NCBI GenBank assembly: GCA_934589835.1
Contig: CAKTOK010000010.1
Location: 1 to 44,452, forward strand
Direction: 5' to 3'
From: an uncultured Oscillospiraceae bacterium
GTDB lineage: Bacteria; Bacillota; Clostridia; Oscillospirales; Oscillospiraceae
Length of the DNA: 44,452 nucleotides
Shown: one piece after another, positions 1-6,934 of the stretch
Numbering within the stretch: position 1 is the first letter of the stretch
How the letters are laid out: each line of letters opens with the position of its first letter
Position numbers and translations under genes: made by a program
Notes under the pieces: generated by a model
Databases searched by the model: none
What the model saw: the letters and a program-made list of their open reading frames with translations, nothing else
Told to the model about the DNA's origin: nothing

Positions 1-192
1 ACTGGCTGTGGGCTGATGCCCACAGCAGAACAACGGTTTGTGAGTTTTCCTAATAAATATGGCCCATATGTGGATACCGTGGGAAAGAATGAGAGCCGAA
101 TTGCGGAGTATATAGAGAACCAGCTGAAAGAGGACGAAATGGGTGAGCAACTTACCATGAGCCAATACGGCCCGTTTACGGGCGGCAAGTAA
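1..192 (+). CDS. 3' end of an unrecognised, probably mobile-element gene (partial)
   Basis: The window opens inside an open frame that runs 63 codons to a TAA at 190-192 and ends with the residues SQYGPFTGGK. I do not recognise the family. It is hydrophilic and acidic near the end, with no membrane segment. Its base composition is about 48% G+C over the first 180 bases by hand count, against about 65% in typical genes further in, and it uses AT-ending codons its neighbours avoid. It points at the 3' end of guaA, a known integration site for genomic islands. I infer it is the last gene of an integrated element lying to the left; the frame itself is clear, the function is not. Confidence 0.6.
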   Translation, partial: TGCGLMPTAEQRFVSFPNKYGPYVDTVGKNESRIAEYIENQLKEDEMGEQLTMSQYGPFTGGK

Positions 193-263
193 CAATCCTA
201 CGCAGCTGGCAGACCGTACTTACGCGTTTGACGCGTGCGCGAGGAACATAGGGCTTTGCCCGC

Positions 264-300
264 ATAAGCAAAACCACCCGCTTGGCGGGTGGATGCTTAT
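264..300 (-). terminator. Terminator after guaA
   Basis: An 8-bp perfect stem (CCACCCGC / GCGGGTGG, 3-base loop at 282-284) is extended by an outer 7-bp stem (ATAAGCA / TGCTTAT). On the minus strand it is followed by TTTT. It lies 10 bases beyond the guaA stop codon. Confidence 0.75.
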
Positions 301-309
301 TTGATGCAA

Positions 310-1842
310 TCATTCCCACTCGACGGTGGCGGGGGGCTTGGAGGTGATATCGTAGCAGATGCGGTTGATGTGCTTGACCTCGCCCACGATGCGGCCGGAG
401 ACCTTGTCCAGCAGCTCATAGGGCAGGCGGGACCATGTGGCGGTCATGAAGTCCTGAGACTGTACGGCACGCAGGGCCAGCGTATAGTCATAGGTGCGCT
501 CATCGCCCATGACACCCACGCTGCGAAGGTCGGTAAGCACGGCAAAGAATTGACTGGTGGTGCGGTCCAGACCGGCCAGCCTCATCTCCTCACGGAAGAT
601 GGCATCGGCATCCCGCAGGATAGCCAGCTTCTCCTCGGTGACCTCGCCAATCACGCGGATGGCCAGACCGGGGCCGGGGAAGGGCTGACGCCACACCAGC
701 TCGTCGGGAAGGCCCAGCTCAAGACCAAGTTGACGCACCTCATCCTTGAACAGGCGGCGCAGCGGCTCCACGATCTCCTTGAAGTCCACGCAGTCTGGCA
801 GACCGCCCACATTGTGGTGGCTCTTGATGACGACCGACTCGCCGCCCAGACCGGATTCCACCACATCGGGGTAGATGGTGCCCTGCGCCAGAAAGTCCAC
901 GGCGCCGATCTTCTTGGCCTCGTCCTCAAAGACGCGGATAAACTCCTCGCCGATGATCTTGCGCTTGCGCTCGGGATCGGTGACGCCCGCCAGCTTGCTG
1001 AGGAAGCGGGGACCGGCATTGACACGGCGAACGTCCACATGGAACTGGTGCTTCATGACCTGCTCCACCTGATCGCCCTCGTCCTTGCGTAGCAGACCGT
1101 GATCCACGAAGATACAGGTGAGCTGATCGCCTACGGCGCGCTGGAGCAGAGCGGCAGCCACGGAGCTGTCCACACCGCCGGAGAGGGCCAGCAGCACGCG
1201 GCCATTGCCGATCTGGCGGCGGCACGCGGCCACGGCCTCCTCCAGATAAGAGGCCATGGACCACTCGGGGCGGAAGCCGCAGATGTTGTAGAGGAAGTTT
1301 TGCAGGATCTGCTTGCCGTACTCCGTATGGAGCACCTCGGGATGGAACTGAACGCCATAAAGCTGCTTGTCTGCACAGCACACGGCGGCATGGCGGCAGC
1401 CGGCGGTATGGGCGATGGCCCGGAATCCGGGAGCCAGCTGCTCCACCTCCACGCCATGGCTCATCCAGCAGACGGAGGTCTCCGGCACCTGCGCGAACAG
1501 GGGGGAGGCACCGTCATGGGTCAGCTCGACCTTGCCGTACTCGCGGGTCTCCGCCTTGCGGCACTGGCCGCCCAGCAGGTGCATCATCAGCTGCTCGCCA
1601 TAGCAAATGCCCAGCATGGGGATGCCCATCTGGAACAGGGCCTTGTCCACCATGGGAGCGTTGGGGGCAAACACGGTGGCGGGGCCGCCGGTGAAGATCA
1701 GGGCATCCGGCTCGAAGGCACGGATCTCGTCCGGCGAGATGCGGTAGGACTTGATCTCACAGTAGACGCCGCACTCACGGACGCGGCGGGCGACCAGCAG
1801 GTTATACTGACCGCCAAAATCCAGAACAAGGACTTTTTTCAT
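310..1842 (-). CDS. guaA: GMP synthase (glutamine-hydrolysing)
   Basis: Makes GMP from XMP using ATP and glutamine, the last step of guanine nucleotide synthesis. The 510-residue protein has the usual two parts. An N-terminal class I amidotransferase carries nucleophile Cys80 in LGICYGEQ and the His167/Glu169 pair in QFHPEV. An ATP pyrophosphatase domain carries the P-loop SGGVDSS at 221-227, and the protein ends in the conserved PPATVEWE. The frame stays open upstream, but the ATG at 1842 begins the conserved [12 protein letters not shown] and has a GGGAGGA ribosome site inside the end of xpt. Only one base separates it from the xpt stop, so the two are cotranscribed. Its 3' end abuts the foreign-looking gene at the left edge. 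Confidence 0.97.
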   Translation of the reverse strand: MKKVLVLDFGGQYNLLVARRVRECGVYCEIKSYRISPDEIRAFEPDALIFTGGPATVFAPNAPMVDKALFQMGIPMLGICYGEQLMMHLLGGQCRKAETREYGKVELTHDGASPLFAQVPETSVCWMSHGVEVEQLAPGFRAIAHTAGCRHAAVCCADKQLYGVQFHPEVLHTEYGKQILQNFLYNICGFRPEWSMASYLEEAVAACRRQIGNGRVLLALSGGVDSSVAAALLQRAVGDQLTCIFVDHGLLRKDEGDQVEQVMKHQFHVDVRRVNAGPRFLSKLAGVTDPERKRKIIGEEFIRVFEDEAKKIGAVDFLAQGTIYPDVVESGLGGESVVIKSHHNVGGLPDCVDFKEIVEPLRRLFKDEVRQLGLELGLPDELVWRQPFPGPGLAIRVIGEVTEEKLAILRDADAIFREEMRLAGLDRTTSQFFAVLTDLRSVGVMGDERTYDYTLALRAVQSQDFMTATWSRLPYELLDKVSGRIVGEVKHINRICYDITSKPPATVEWE

Positions 1843-1843
1843 G

Positions 1844-2422
1844 TCAGGCATCCTCCCGGAAACGGATGTGGTGCTCATCGGCCTCGTCGATGATGGCCAG
1901 CGAGTGGATCGGATAGCCCTCGCGGCGCAGACTGTCGCCGCCGTCCTGGAAGCCCTTTTCCACGGCAACGCCGATCCCGGCCAGCGTGGCGCCGGCCTTG
2001 TTCACGATGTCGATCAGGCCGCGCATGGCGTAGCCCTTGGCCATAAAGTCATCGATGATGAGGACGCGGTCGCTGGCGTGGATCCAGTCCTGGGACACCA
2101 GCAGCGTCACCTTCTTCTTATAGGTGTAGGAAAAAATATCGCTCTGGTACAGGCCGCCCTCAATGTTGTCACTCTTGGCCTTCTTGGCAAAGACCATGGG
2201 GACACCATATTTCTCGGCACAGATCGTGGCCAGAGCGATACCGCTCGCCTCAGCGGTGAGCACCATCGTGATATTCTTCACATCAAAATATTTGGCAAAT
2301 TCATCGGCGATCGCGCCCATCAGGGCGGTATCGACGCGGTGGTTCAAAAATCCGTCCACCTTGATGATGTTGCCGGGCAGGACACGGCCTTCCCGCAGAA
2401 TGCGCTCCTTCAGCTGCTGCAT
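1844..2422 (-). CDS. xpt: Xanthine phosphoribosyltransferase
   Basis: Salvages xanthine to XMP with PRPP; the next gene, guaA, turns XMP into GMP, so the pair forms a two-step salvage route. The 192-residue protein shows the Xpt N-terminus ([14 protein letters not shown]) and the PRPP-binding loop [12 protein letters not shown] chose the ATG at 2422 because AGAGGAAG (2431-2438) stands 8 bases before it; two in-frame GTG codons further upstream would sit on top of that site. No purine riboswitch core is visible in the leader, although many Bacillota xpt genes have one. Confidence 0.95.
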   Translation of the reverse strand: MQQLKERILREGRVLPGNIIKVDGFLNHRVDTALMGAIADEFAKYFDVKNITMVLTAEASGIALATICAEKYGVPMVFAKKAKSDNIEGGLYQSDIFSYTYKKKVTLLVSQDWIHASDRVLIIDDFMAKGYAMRGLIDIVNKAGATLAGIGVAVEKGFQDGGDSLRREGYPIHSLAIIDEADEHHIRFREDA

Positions 2423-2454
2423 CGTCACCACTTCCTCTCAAAAGTAATCATCCT

Positions 2455-2484
2455 ATTATCGCCCGATTTCACGGGGAAAAGCAA
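2455..2484 (-). promoter_or_regulatory. Candidate promoter for xpt-guaA
   Basis: On the minus strand TTGCTT (2484-2479) and GATAAT (2460-2455) are separated by 18 bp, and the xpt start lies about 33 bases downstream. The match is moderate. Confidence 0.45.
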
Positions 2485-2505
2485 CAGGGAAAAATGCAGA
2501 ATATT

Positions 2506-2553
2506 CCGGCGCTTTTTCCGGTTTTTTGTGGTTTTTACCGGAGAAAGCGGCGG
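2506..2553 (-). terminator. Long inverted repeat, likely terminator of the LysR gene
   Basis: Two arms (2506-2521 and 2537-2553) are near-complementary copies of CCGGCGCTTTTTCCGGT around an AT-rich loop, giving a stem of about 16 bp. It starts 4 bases past the lysR stop. A clean T tract is lacking, so its strength as an intrinsic terminator is uncertain. Confidence 0.5.
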
Positions 2554-2556
2554 CAC

Positions 2557-3453
2557 TTATCCCTTGGATAAGCTCTGCTTGACAAAGGCGGCGAAACGCT
2601 CCGCCGCGGCGGTCTGAGGCACATCCCGCAACATACACATATCCACGGAGCGGGGCGGGACCTGGAAGGAGGTCCGGAGCCTGCACAGACGGCCGCTCTC
2701 CAGCTCGCGGGTGACAAATTCCTCCGTGACGCCGGCCACGCCGAAGCCGATGGCCGCCAGATCCACCAGCAGGCTGCGGGCGCCCAGCTCGATCTCAGGA
2801 TTCAGCCGCAGACCGTTCTGCAGGAAGAACCGCTCCAAATACAGGCGGCTGGAGGCCTTGCGCTCCAAAAGGATCAGCGGGAAGGCGGAGATCTCCTCCA
2901 GCGAGTAGACATGATCGAAGTCGCAGGGGTATTCCGCGCCCGCCACAAAGATGGAATGCGTGGGGAAGCAGGGGAAGGTCTCCAGGGAGGTCATATCCGT
3001 GGGGGTGCTGGCAAAGGCGATGTCCACCTTGCCGGAGCGCAGCAGGCCCAGCACCTTGTGGCTGCGGCCGGAGATGATCTGGATATGGATGGCGGGATGA
3101 TCCCGATGGAAGCTGTCCAGATAGGGCAGCAGAAACTGACTGGTGACAGTGTCGCTGGCGCCGATGACCAACTGGCCCATTTGCAGCTCCCGTGTCTGGG
3201 ACAGCTTTTCCTCACCGGTCTCCAGCAGGCCCATGGCGCTGCGGACGTACTCATAGAGCATCTTGCCCTCCGCGGTCAGGGTGACGCCTCGGGAGTTGCG
3301 GGAGAAAAGCCGCGTCTGAAGGTCACTCTCCAGCTGCTTGATGGACTGGCTCACGGCGGACTGGGAGATATACAGCGCCTGAGCGGCGGCGGTGATGTTG
3401 CCTACCTCCGCCACCTCCTTGAATACCCGATATAATTCAAGCTTTACGGACAT
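2557..3453 (-). CDS. LysR-family transcriptional regulator
   Basis: A 298-residue LysR-type protein of normal length. The N-terminal winged helix-turn-helix (roughly 1-60; AAQALYISQSAVSQSIKQLE) is followed by a periplasmic-binding-protein-like effector domain beginning near residue 93 (GQLVIGASDTV). The start has a perfect AGGAGG 7 bases upstream. It is divergent from the membrane protein-pduL pair with 176 bp between, the usual arrangement for a LysR protein and its target. The effector is unknown; acetate or acyl-phosphate metabolism is only a guess from the neighbour. Confidence 0.93.
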   Translation of the reverse strand: MSVKLELYRVFKEVAEVGNITAAAQALYISQSAVSQSIKQLESDLQTRLFSRNSRGVTLTAEGKMLYEYVRSAMGLLETGEEKLSQTRELQMGQLVIGASDTVTSQFLLPYLDSFHRDHPAIHIQIISGRSHKVLGLLRSGKVDIAFASTPTDMTSLETFPCFPTHSIFVAGAEYPCDFDHVYSLEEISAFPLILLERKASSRLYLERFFLQNGLRLNPEIELGARSLLVDLAAIGFGVAGVTEEFVTRELESGRLCRLRTSFQVPPRSVDMCMLRDVPQTAAAERFAAFVKQSLSKG

Positions 3454-3507
3454 ATCGCTGCCTCCTATAAGAATTTCGTGTTAGAAAACGATGTGCTATC
3501 TGCTATG

Positions 3508-3535
3508 ATTATATCAAGAAACCGCGAGAATGCAA
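3508..3535 (-). promoter_or_regulatory. Promoter of the lysR gene
   Basis: TTGCAT (3535-3530) and a perfect TATAAT (3513-3508), 16 bp apart on the minus strand, about 55 bases before the lysR ATG. Confidence 0.7.
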
Positions 3536-3537
3536 GG

Positions 3538-3547
3538 GCAAATTTGC
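3538..3547. promoter_or_regulatory. Palindrome GCAAATTTGC between divergent promoters, possible LysR site
   Basis: A perfect 10-bp palindrome lies 2 bp upstream of the lysR -35 box and 23 bp upstream of the divergent -35 box. LysR proteins usually bind short AT-centred dyads here; the assignment is inference. Confidence 0.35.
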
Positions 3548-3570
3548 GGAAGACAGAGCCGGTTTCCTCC

Positions 3571-3599
3571 TTGCATAAGCGGCGGCATTGTGGTATGAT
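3571..3599 (+). promoter_or_regulatory. Promoter of the 3630-pduL operon
   Basis: TTGCAT (3571-3576), a 17-bp spacer and TATGAT (3594-3599), ending 30 bases before the first ATG. Confidence 0.7.
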
Positions 3600-3629
3600 A
3601 AGCTGTATTGGAGCAAAAGGAGAACAAAC

Positions 3630-4175
3630 ATGAGAAAGCTGAAAGAGGTTTGGCTCGGGCAGGACACAGTGAACCGCGTGATCCTCATCGCGGGTCTTTT
3701 GGCGTGTATCTGGAGCCTGATCAAGGGCCGCGGGCTGTATGGCGTGGCGATCCTCGTTCTGATGGGGATGCTGATGGTCAGCCGCAGCAGCAACCGACAG
3801 AAGCGGCTGGGCCGTCTGTACGGCGGGCTGCACTTCCATATGCCGGACGGTGAGATCGTGCCGCTGTCCTTTGATCAGGTGAAGTCGGAATACACCCACG
3901 GGCAGCAGAGAAAGTATGCCGGACGCAAGGTGACGCTGCGGTTCCCGTGGTGGCATCTGGATCTGGACGGACACGGTGACACAGGCTTCGGCCTGCTGAT
4001 CCACTTTGACGGCAATGAGGAGGCTATGGCCGAGGCAAAGGCTCTGCGCGCCGGCGATTTTGTGTCCGTCACCGGTGAGATCGTAGCCGCCGGAAAGAAC
4101 TATTTTTACATCGGCAACGTCACGGAGCTGCGCCGTGTATCAGAAAAGGAAGCCTTCCCTTCGCGGGAACAATAA
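3630..4175 (+). CDS. Membrane protein of unknown function with a soluble C-terminal domain
   Basis: A 181-residue protein I do not recognise. Residues about 15-52 hold two closely spaced hydrophobic segments (VILIAGLLACIWSL and YGVAILVLMGMLMV). The remaining 125 residues are soluble, and the end (DFVSVTGEIVAAGKNYFYIGNVTEL) looks like an OB-type beta barrel, a fold guess only. The ATG at 3630 was chosen for AAAGGAG 7 bases upstream; an earlier in-frame ATG at 3588 lies inside the promoter. It is followed 30 bases later by pduL, so the two probably share a transcript and LysR control. Confidence 0.8.
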   Translation: MRKLKEVWLGQDTVNRVILIAGLLACIWSLIKGRGLYGVAILVLMGMLMVSRSSNRQKRLGRLYGGLHFHMPDGEIVPLSFDQVKSEYTHGQQRKYAGRKVTLRFPWWHLDLDGHGDTGFGLLIHFDGNEEAMAEAKALRAGDFVSVTGEIVAAGKNYFYIGNVTELRRVSEKEAFPSREQ

Positions 4176-4205
4176 TATTACAGAGAAAATAAAGGAGTGC
4201 TTACT

Positions 4206-4769
4206 ATGAGTTTCATGATCGAGACATCCGCCCGTCACATCCATCTGACCCAGGAGACGGTGGAGAAGCTGTTCGGCAAGGGCTATGAGCTGACCATCCG
4301 CAAGCCCCTGTCCTATCCCGGCCAGTACGCCTGCAACGAGCGCCTGACCATCGTTGGCCCCAAGAAGGAGCTGGGCAACGTGTCCATTCTGGGACCGGTC
4401 CGCAAGGCCGATCAGGTGGAGGTCTCCGCCACCGACGCCCGCACGCTGGGCATCGACGCGCCGGTCCGCGAGAGCGGCGACGTCAAGGGCTCCGGCGCCT
4501 GTAAGCTCATCGGGCCTGCCGGTGAGGTGGAGCTGACCGAGGGCGTGATCGTGGCCAAGCGCCACCTGCACGTCACCCGTGAGGATGCCGAGAAGATGGG
4601 CATCAAGGATAAGGAGATCATCCGCGTCGCCTGCGGCGGCGAGGGTCGTAAGCTGATCTTCGATGATGTGGTGGTCCGCGTCAACGAGGGCGGCACCACC
4701 ACCATGCACGTCGACACCGACGAGGCGCAGGCGGCAGGCAACCCCACCAGCGGCGAGCTCTTCCGGTAA
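4206..4769 (+). CDS. pduL: Phosphate propanoyltransferase / phosphotransacetylase, PduL type
   Basis: Converts acyl-CoA and phosphate to acyl-phosphate and CoA, feeding acetate kinase for ATP. The 187-residue protein contains both PduL half-domains with their metal-binding histidines: SARHIHL near residue 10 and AKRHLHV near 120. It lacks the N-terminal extension that would target it to a microcompartment, and no shell genes are nearby, so it probably serves as the general cytosolic phosphotransacetylase. The ATG at 4206 follows AAAGGAG (4191-4197) by 8 bases. Confidence 0.93.
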   Translation: MSFMIETSARHIHLTQETVEKLFGKGYELTIRKPLSYPGQYACNERLTIVGPKKELGNVSILGPVRKADQVEVSATDARTLGIDAPVRESGDVKGSGACKLIGPAGEVELTEGVIVAKRHLHVTREDAEKMGIKDKEIIRVACGGEGRKLIFDDVVVRVNEGGTTTMHVDTDEAQAAGNPTSGELFR

Positions 4770-4788
4770 GCGGGAGACTACTGTAAAG

Positions 4789-4818
4789 CCCCCCGCGCCA
4801 TACGGCGCGGGGGGTTCT
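4789..4818 (+). terminator. Terminator after pduL
   Basis: An 11-bp perfect GC stem (CCCCCCGCGCC / GGCGCGGGGGG) with a 4-base loop, followed by TTCTTG, starting 19 bases after the pduL stop. Confidence 0.75.
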
Positions 4819-4858
4819 TGCATAGCAGGGTCACGCGCTGCGCGTGATTCTGGCAGAT

Positions 4859-4892
4859 AAGAAGGAGACGGGCCGCCGCCCGTCTCCTTCTT
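4859..4892 (-). terminator. Terminator overlapping the trmD stop codon
   Basis: A 15-bp perfect stem (4859-4873 and 4878-4892) with a 4-base loop. On the minus strand the stem begins within the trmD TAA (4893-4891). The T tract is short, but the stem is very stable. Confidence 0.7.
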
Positions 4893-5700
4893 ATTCCGTC
4901 TTTTCCGCCTGCTCCGCTGCCGCGTCAGGCTCCGCCGGAGGCTGCTCCGCCTCGTATTCTGCCAGCGCCTGCGCCAGCACCTTTTTGTCGTGGCGGCTGT
5001 GTACCTGCGTCAGGTCAAACTTCTCCCACAGGTCGGGCCGCCGCGCCATGGTGCGCTTGTAGCTCTCCCGGGTGCGCCAGTCCGCCACGTTGCCGTGGTG
5101 GCCGCTGAGCAGCACCTCCGGCACGCTGCGGCCGTGCCACTCCTCGGGGCGGGAATACTGGGGGTACTCCAGCAGACCGTTCCAGTGGCTCTCATCGGTG
5201 TAGCAGCTCTCCTCCGGCAGGACGCCGGGGACCATGCGGCACAGACAGTCCGCCAGCGCCATGGCCGGGATCTCCCCGCCGGTGACCACGAAATCGCCCA
5301 TGGAGATCTCCTCGTCCACGCACTCGTCCAGAAAGCGCTGGTCCACGCCCTCATAGTGGCCGCAGACCAGAATAAGGTGATCGTACCGCTCCTTCAGCTC
5401 CCGCGCCACCTGCTGGGTCAGCACCCGTCCGCAGGGGGAGAGATAGATGGTATGCACCCGTCCGCCGGCCTCGTCACAGATATGCTGCCAGCAGCGGTAC
5501 AGGGGATCGGCCTGCATCACCGCGCCCCGCCCGCCGCCGTAGGGATAGTCGTCCACCTGCATCTGTTTGTTGGTGGTGTATTCCCGTATCTGGTGGGTGC
5601 GGATGGTGACGAAGCCCCGCTCCTGCGCCCGTCCGATGATGGAGGCGTTCATCATGGCGTCCACCGCGTCGGGGAACAGGGTCATGATATCAATCCTCAT
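4891..5700 (-). CDS. trmD: tRNA (guanine37-N1)-methyltransferase
   Basis: Methylates G37 next to the anticodon of tRNAs reading CNN codons, preventing +1 frameshifts. The 269-residue SPOUT-class protein shows the TrmD N-terminus (MRIDIMTLFPD), the Tyr/Gly motif DYPYGGGRGAVMQADPL, and the knot motifs LVCGHYEGVDQRF and GDFVVTGGEIPAMALAD. The last 20 or so residues are an acidic Pro/Ala/Glu-rich tail absent from the core fold. It overlaps the end of rimM by 11 bases, so translation is probably coupled. Confidence 0.97.
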   Translation of the reverse strand: MRIDIMTLFPDAVDAMMNASIIGRAQERGFVTIRTHQIREYTTNKQMQVDDYPYGGGRGAVMQADPLYRCWQHICDEAGGRVHTIYLSPCGRVLTQQVARELKERYDHLILVCGHYEGVDQRFLDECVDEEISMGDFVVTGGEIPAMALADCLCRMVPGVLPEESCYTDESHWNGLLEYPQYSRPEEWHGRSVPEVLLSGHHGNVADWRTRESYKRTMARRPDLWEKFDLTQVHSRHDKKVLAQALAEYEAEQPPAEPDAAAEQAEKTE

Positions 5701-6199
5701 CGGTGGCCAATCCTTTCATCATGCGGACGCGGATGACCTCCGCATCCGGGTCGGCGGAGACGATGAACACATCGGGTACGGCGGGGATCAGGTACTCGTG
5801 GGCGCCGCCCCGCACCTGATAGACCTTGTGGGCGGGGTAGGACAGTACCTTGTCCAGCCGCCCGAGCTCCTCGCCGGTGGCGTCGTCCACCACGGCGCAG
5901 CCCTCCAGCTCCTCGTCGAAGAACTCCCCGGCGGGCAGGCAAGCATCGGTGCGGCGGATGGCCACGCTGCGGCCCTTCAGCGCCAGCGCGCCGTCCATGG
6001 TGTCCACGCCGGGCAGCGTCAGCAGCACAGTGGACTTGTGGACGCGGGCGGCGGCGACCTTCGTCTCCACTCCGCCGATGTACAGGGTGCGGAAGGCGGC
6101 GATGAACGCCGGATCAAAGCCGGCGGGGTTCACCTTCACCTCGCCGCGAACGCCGTGGGCATTGACAACTGTTCCCACCGTAATAAATTCAGGCCGCAT
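5690..6199 (-). CDS. rimM: Ribosome maturation factor RimM
   Basis: Assists 30S assembly by binding S19 near the 16S 3' head. The 169-residue protein has the RimM N-terminal barrel (ITVGTVVNAHGVRGEVKV) and a C-terminal PRC-barrel (GRLDKVLSYPAHKVYQV... YLIPAVPDVF). AAGGAGG stands 7 bases before the ATG. It overlaps trmD. The usual partners rpsP and rplS are absent here; instead a small membrane protein gene precedes it. Confidence 0.96.
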   Translation of the reverse strand: MRPEFITVGTVVNAHGVRGEVKVNPAGFDPAFIAAFRTLYIGGVETKVAAARVHKSTVLLTLPGVDTMDGALALKGRSVAIRRTDACLPAGEFFDEELEGCAVVDDATGEELGRLDKVLSYPAHKVYQVRGGAHEYLIPAVPDVFIVSADPDAEVIRVRMMKGLATDED

Positions 6200-6225
6200 A
6201 CCGCGCCCTCCTTATCATAAAAAAA

Positions 6226-6546
6226 TCAGACCAGCATCCCAAACAGGGTAAAGCCCAGATGGAAGCGGAGCATATAGTACAGCGCCGCGCCGCCTACGGA
6301 GAAGATGATCCCCAGCAGGGCGCGGGTCCTGCCGCGTCTTGCGTAGCGCACCCCGCCGACGATCACGCCGATGAGGTCGGAGAGAAAGGGGAGATAGGTG
6401 AGGATACGCATGGGCCAGACGGAGAGCCACGGCGAATAGTCACCCACCGTCAGGGAAAAGACCAGCAGGCCCGCCAGATCATAGGCGAAAAACGGCAATA
6501 TCAAATTGAAGATGCCGTGGAGCAGCGAACGGGTATCGGGTCGCAT
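6226..6546 (-). CDS. Small multi-spanning membrane protein, unknown function
   Basis: A 106-residue, strongly hydrophobic protein with about three or four membrane helices and a basic loop (YARRGRTR) near residue 70. I do not recognise a family. The ATG at 6546 has GAGGGG nine bases upstream and follows a strong promoter. It ends 26 bases before rimM and is probably the first gene of a three-gene operon with rimM and trmD; a link to ribosome or tRNA maturation is only by position. Confidence 0.78.
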   Translation of the reverse strand: MRPDTRSLLHGIFNLILPFFAYDLAGLLVFSLTVGDYSPWLSVWPMRILTYLPFLSDLIGVIVGGVRYARRGRTRALLGIIFSVGGAALYYMLRFHLGFTLFGMLV

Positions 6547-6606
6547 GGTGAGTTTCCCCTCTTTCAGCAGAGTGCGGTTGGCGTTTTTTGTTACAATAAC
6601 CGTCTT

Positions 6607-6635
6607 ATTATACCATATCTGACATTCCGGCGCAA
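6607..6635 (-). promoter_or_regulatory. Promoter of the 6546-rimM-trmD operon
   Basis: TTGCGC (6635-6630), a 17-bp spacer and a perfect TATAAT (6612-6607) on the minus strand. The 389-bp gap 6547-6934 otherwise holds the nrdD control region and no convincing gene. Confidence 0.7.
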
Positions 6636-6812
6636 CGCCGATTTTTCCGGCAGGGGAAAAACGCGCGAAAAAGAGGGAGGAGTAGGGGAAACACCAGCCA
6701 ATATGCCCGTATTTTGCGATATTCTGCGCCGAAAAAATACCATATCTTGTGCGGCAAAGCGTGAGATTGGGCAGGATACACAAAAATATCTGCCGCTTTT
6801 TGGCAACAGTCC

Positions 6813-6828
6813 TCTCTATATTTTGAAT
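6813..6828. promoter_or_regulatory. NrdR-box-like site 1 upstream of nrdD
   Basis: TCTCTATATTTTGAAT matches 11 of 16 positions of the NrdR consensus ACACWATATATWGTGT, including most of the central core. It starts exactly 31 bp before the stronger second box, the three-helical-turn spacing typical of paired NrdR boxes. Confidence 0.6.
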
Positions 6829-6835
6829 TTTCACC

Positions 6836-6864
6836 TTGAAAAGACACAAGATATAGCGTATGAT
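6836..6864 (+). promoter_or_regulatory. nrdD promoter
   Basis: TTGAAA (6836-6841), a 17-bp spacer and TATGAT (6859-6864). NrdR-like box 2 fills the spacer, so a bound repressor would block RNA polymerase. Confidence 0.7.
6844..6859. promoter_or_regulatory. NrdR-box-like site 2, inside the nrdD promoter
   Basis: ACACAAGATATAGCGT matches 14 of 16 positions of the NrdR consensus and lies between the -35 and -10 elements. The nrdR gene itself is not in the window. Confidence 0.75.
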
Positions 6865-6934
6865 AAAGCAGAAATGTGTATACACGCCCCGATATATGGG
6901 ACGCGAGGGATAGAGAGAACGAAGGAGGGCCTCT

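Noticed and set aside
1843..1968. N-terminal extension of guaA by 42 codons
   Set aside because: It lies inside xpt, is Arg/Ser-rich and unrelated to GuaA, and the ATG at 1842 has a good ribosome site and the conserved start [11 protein letters not shown].
2423..2556. Guanine riboswitch upstream of xpt
   Set aside because: I looked for the conserved purine riboswitch core and its paired loops in the xpt leader and found neither; only a promoter-like sequence and an inverted repeat are present.
4831..4847. Palindrome TCACGCG-CTG-CGCGTGA
   Set aside because: A single short dyad between two terminators; no second copy and no T tract, so I could not assign it a role.
6737..6752. A third NrdR-like box (ATACCATATCTTGTGC)
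   Set aside because: It matches 12 of 16 positions but lies 107 bp from the main box and out of the usual spacing, so I did not annotate it.
6591..6806. A 71-codon frame in the 6546-6935 gap
   Set aside because: No ribosome site and no recognisable sequence; the gap is better explained by two divergent promoters and NrdR boxes.
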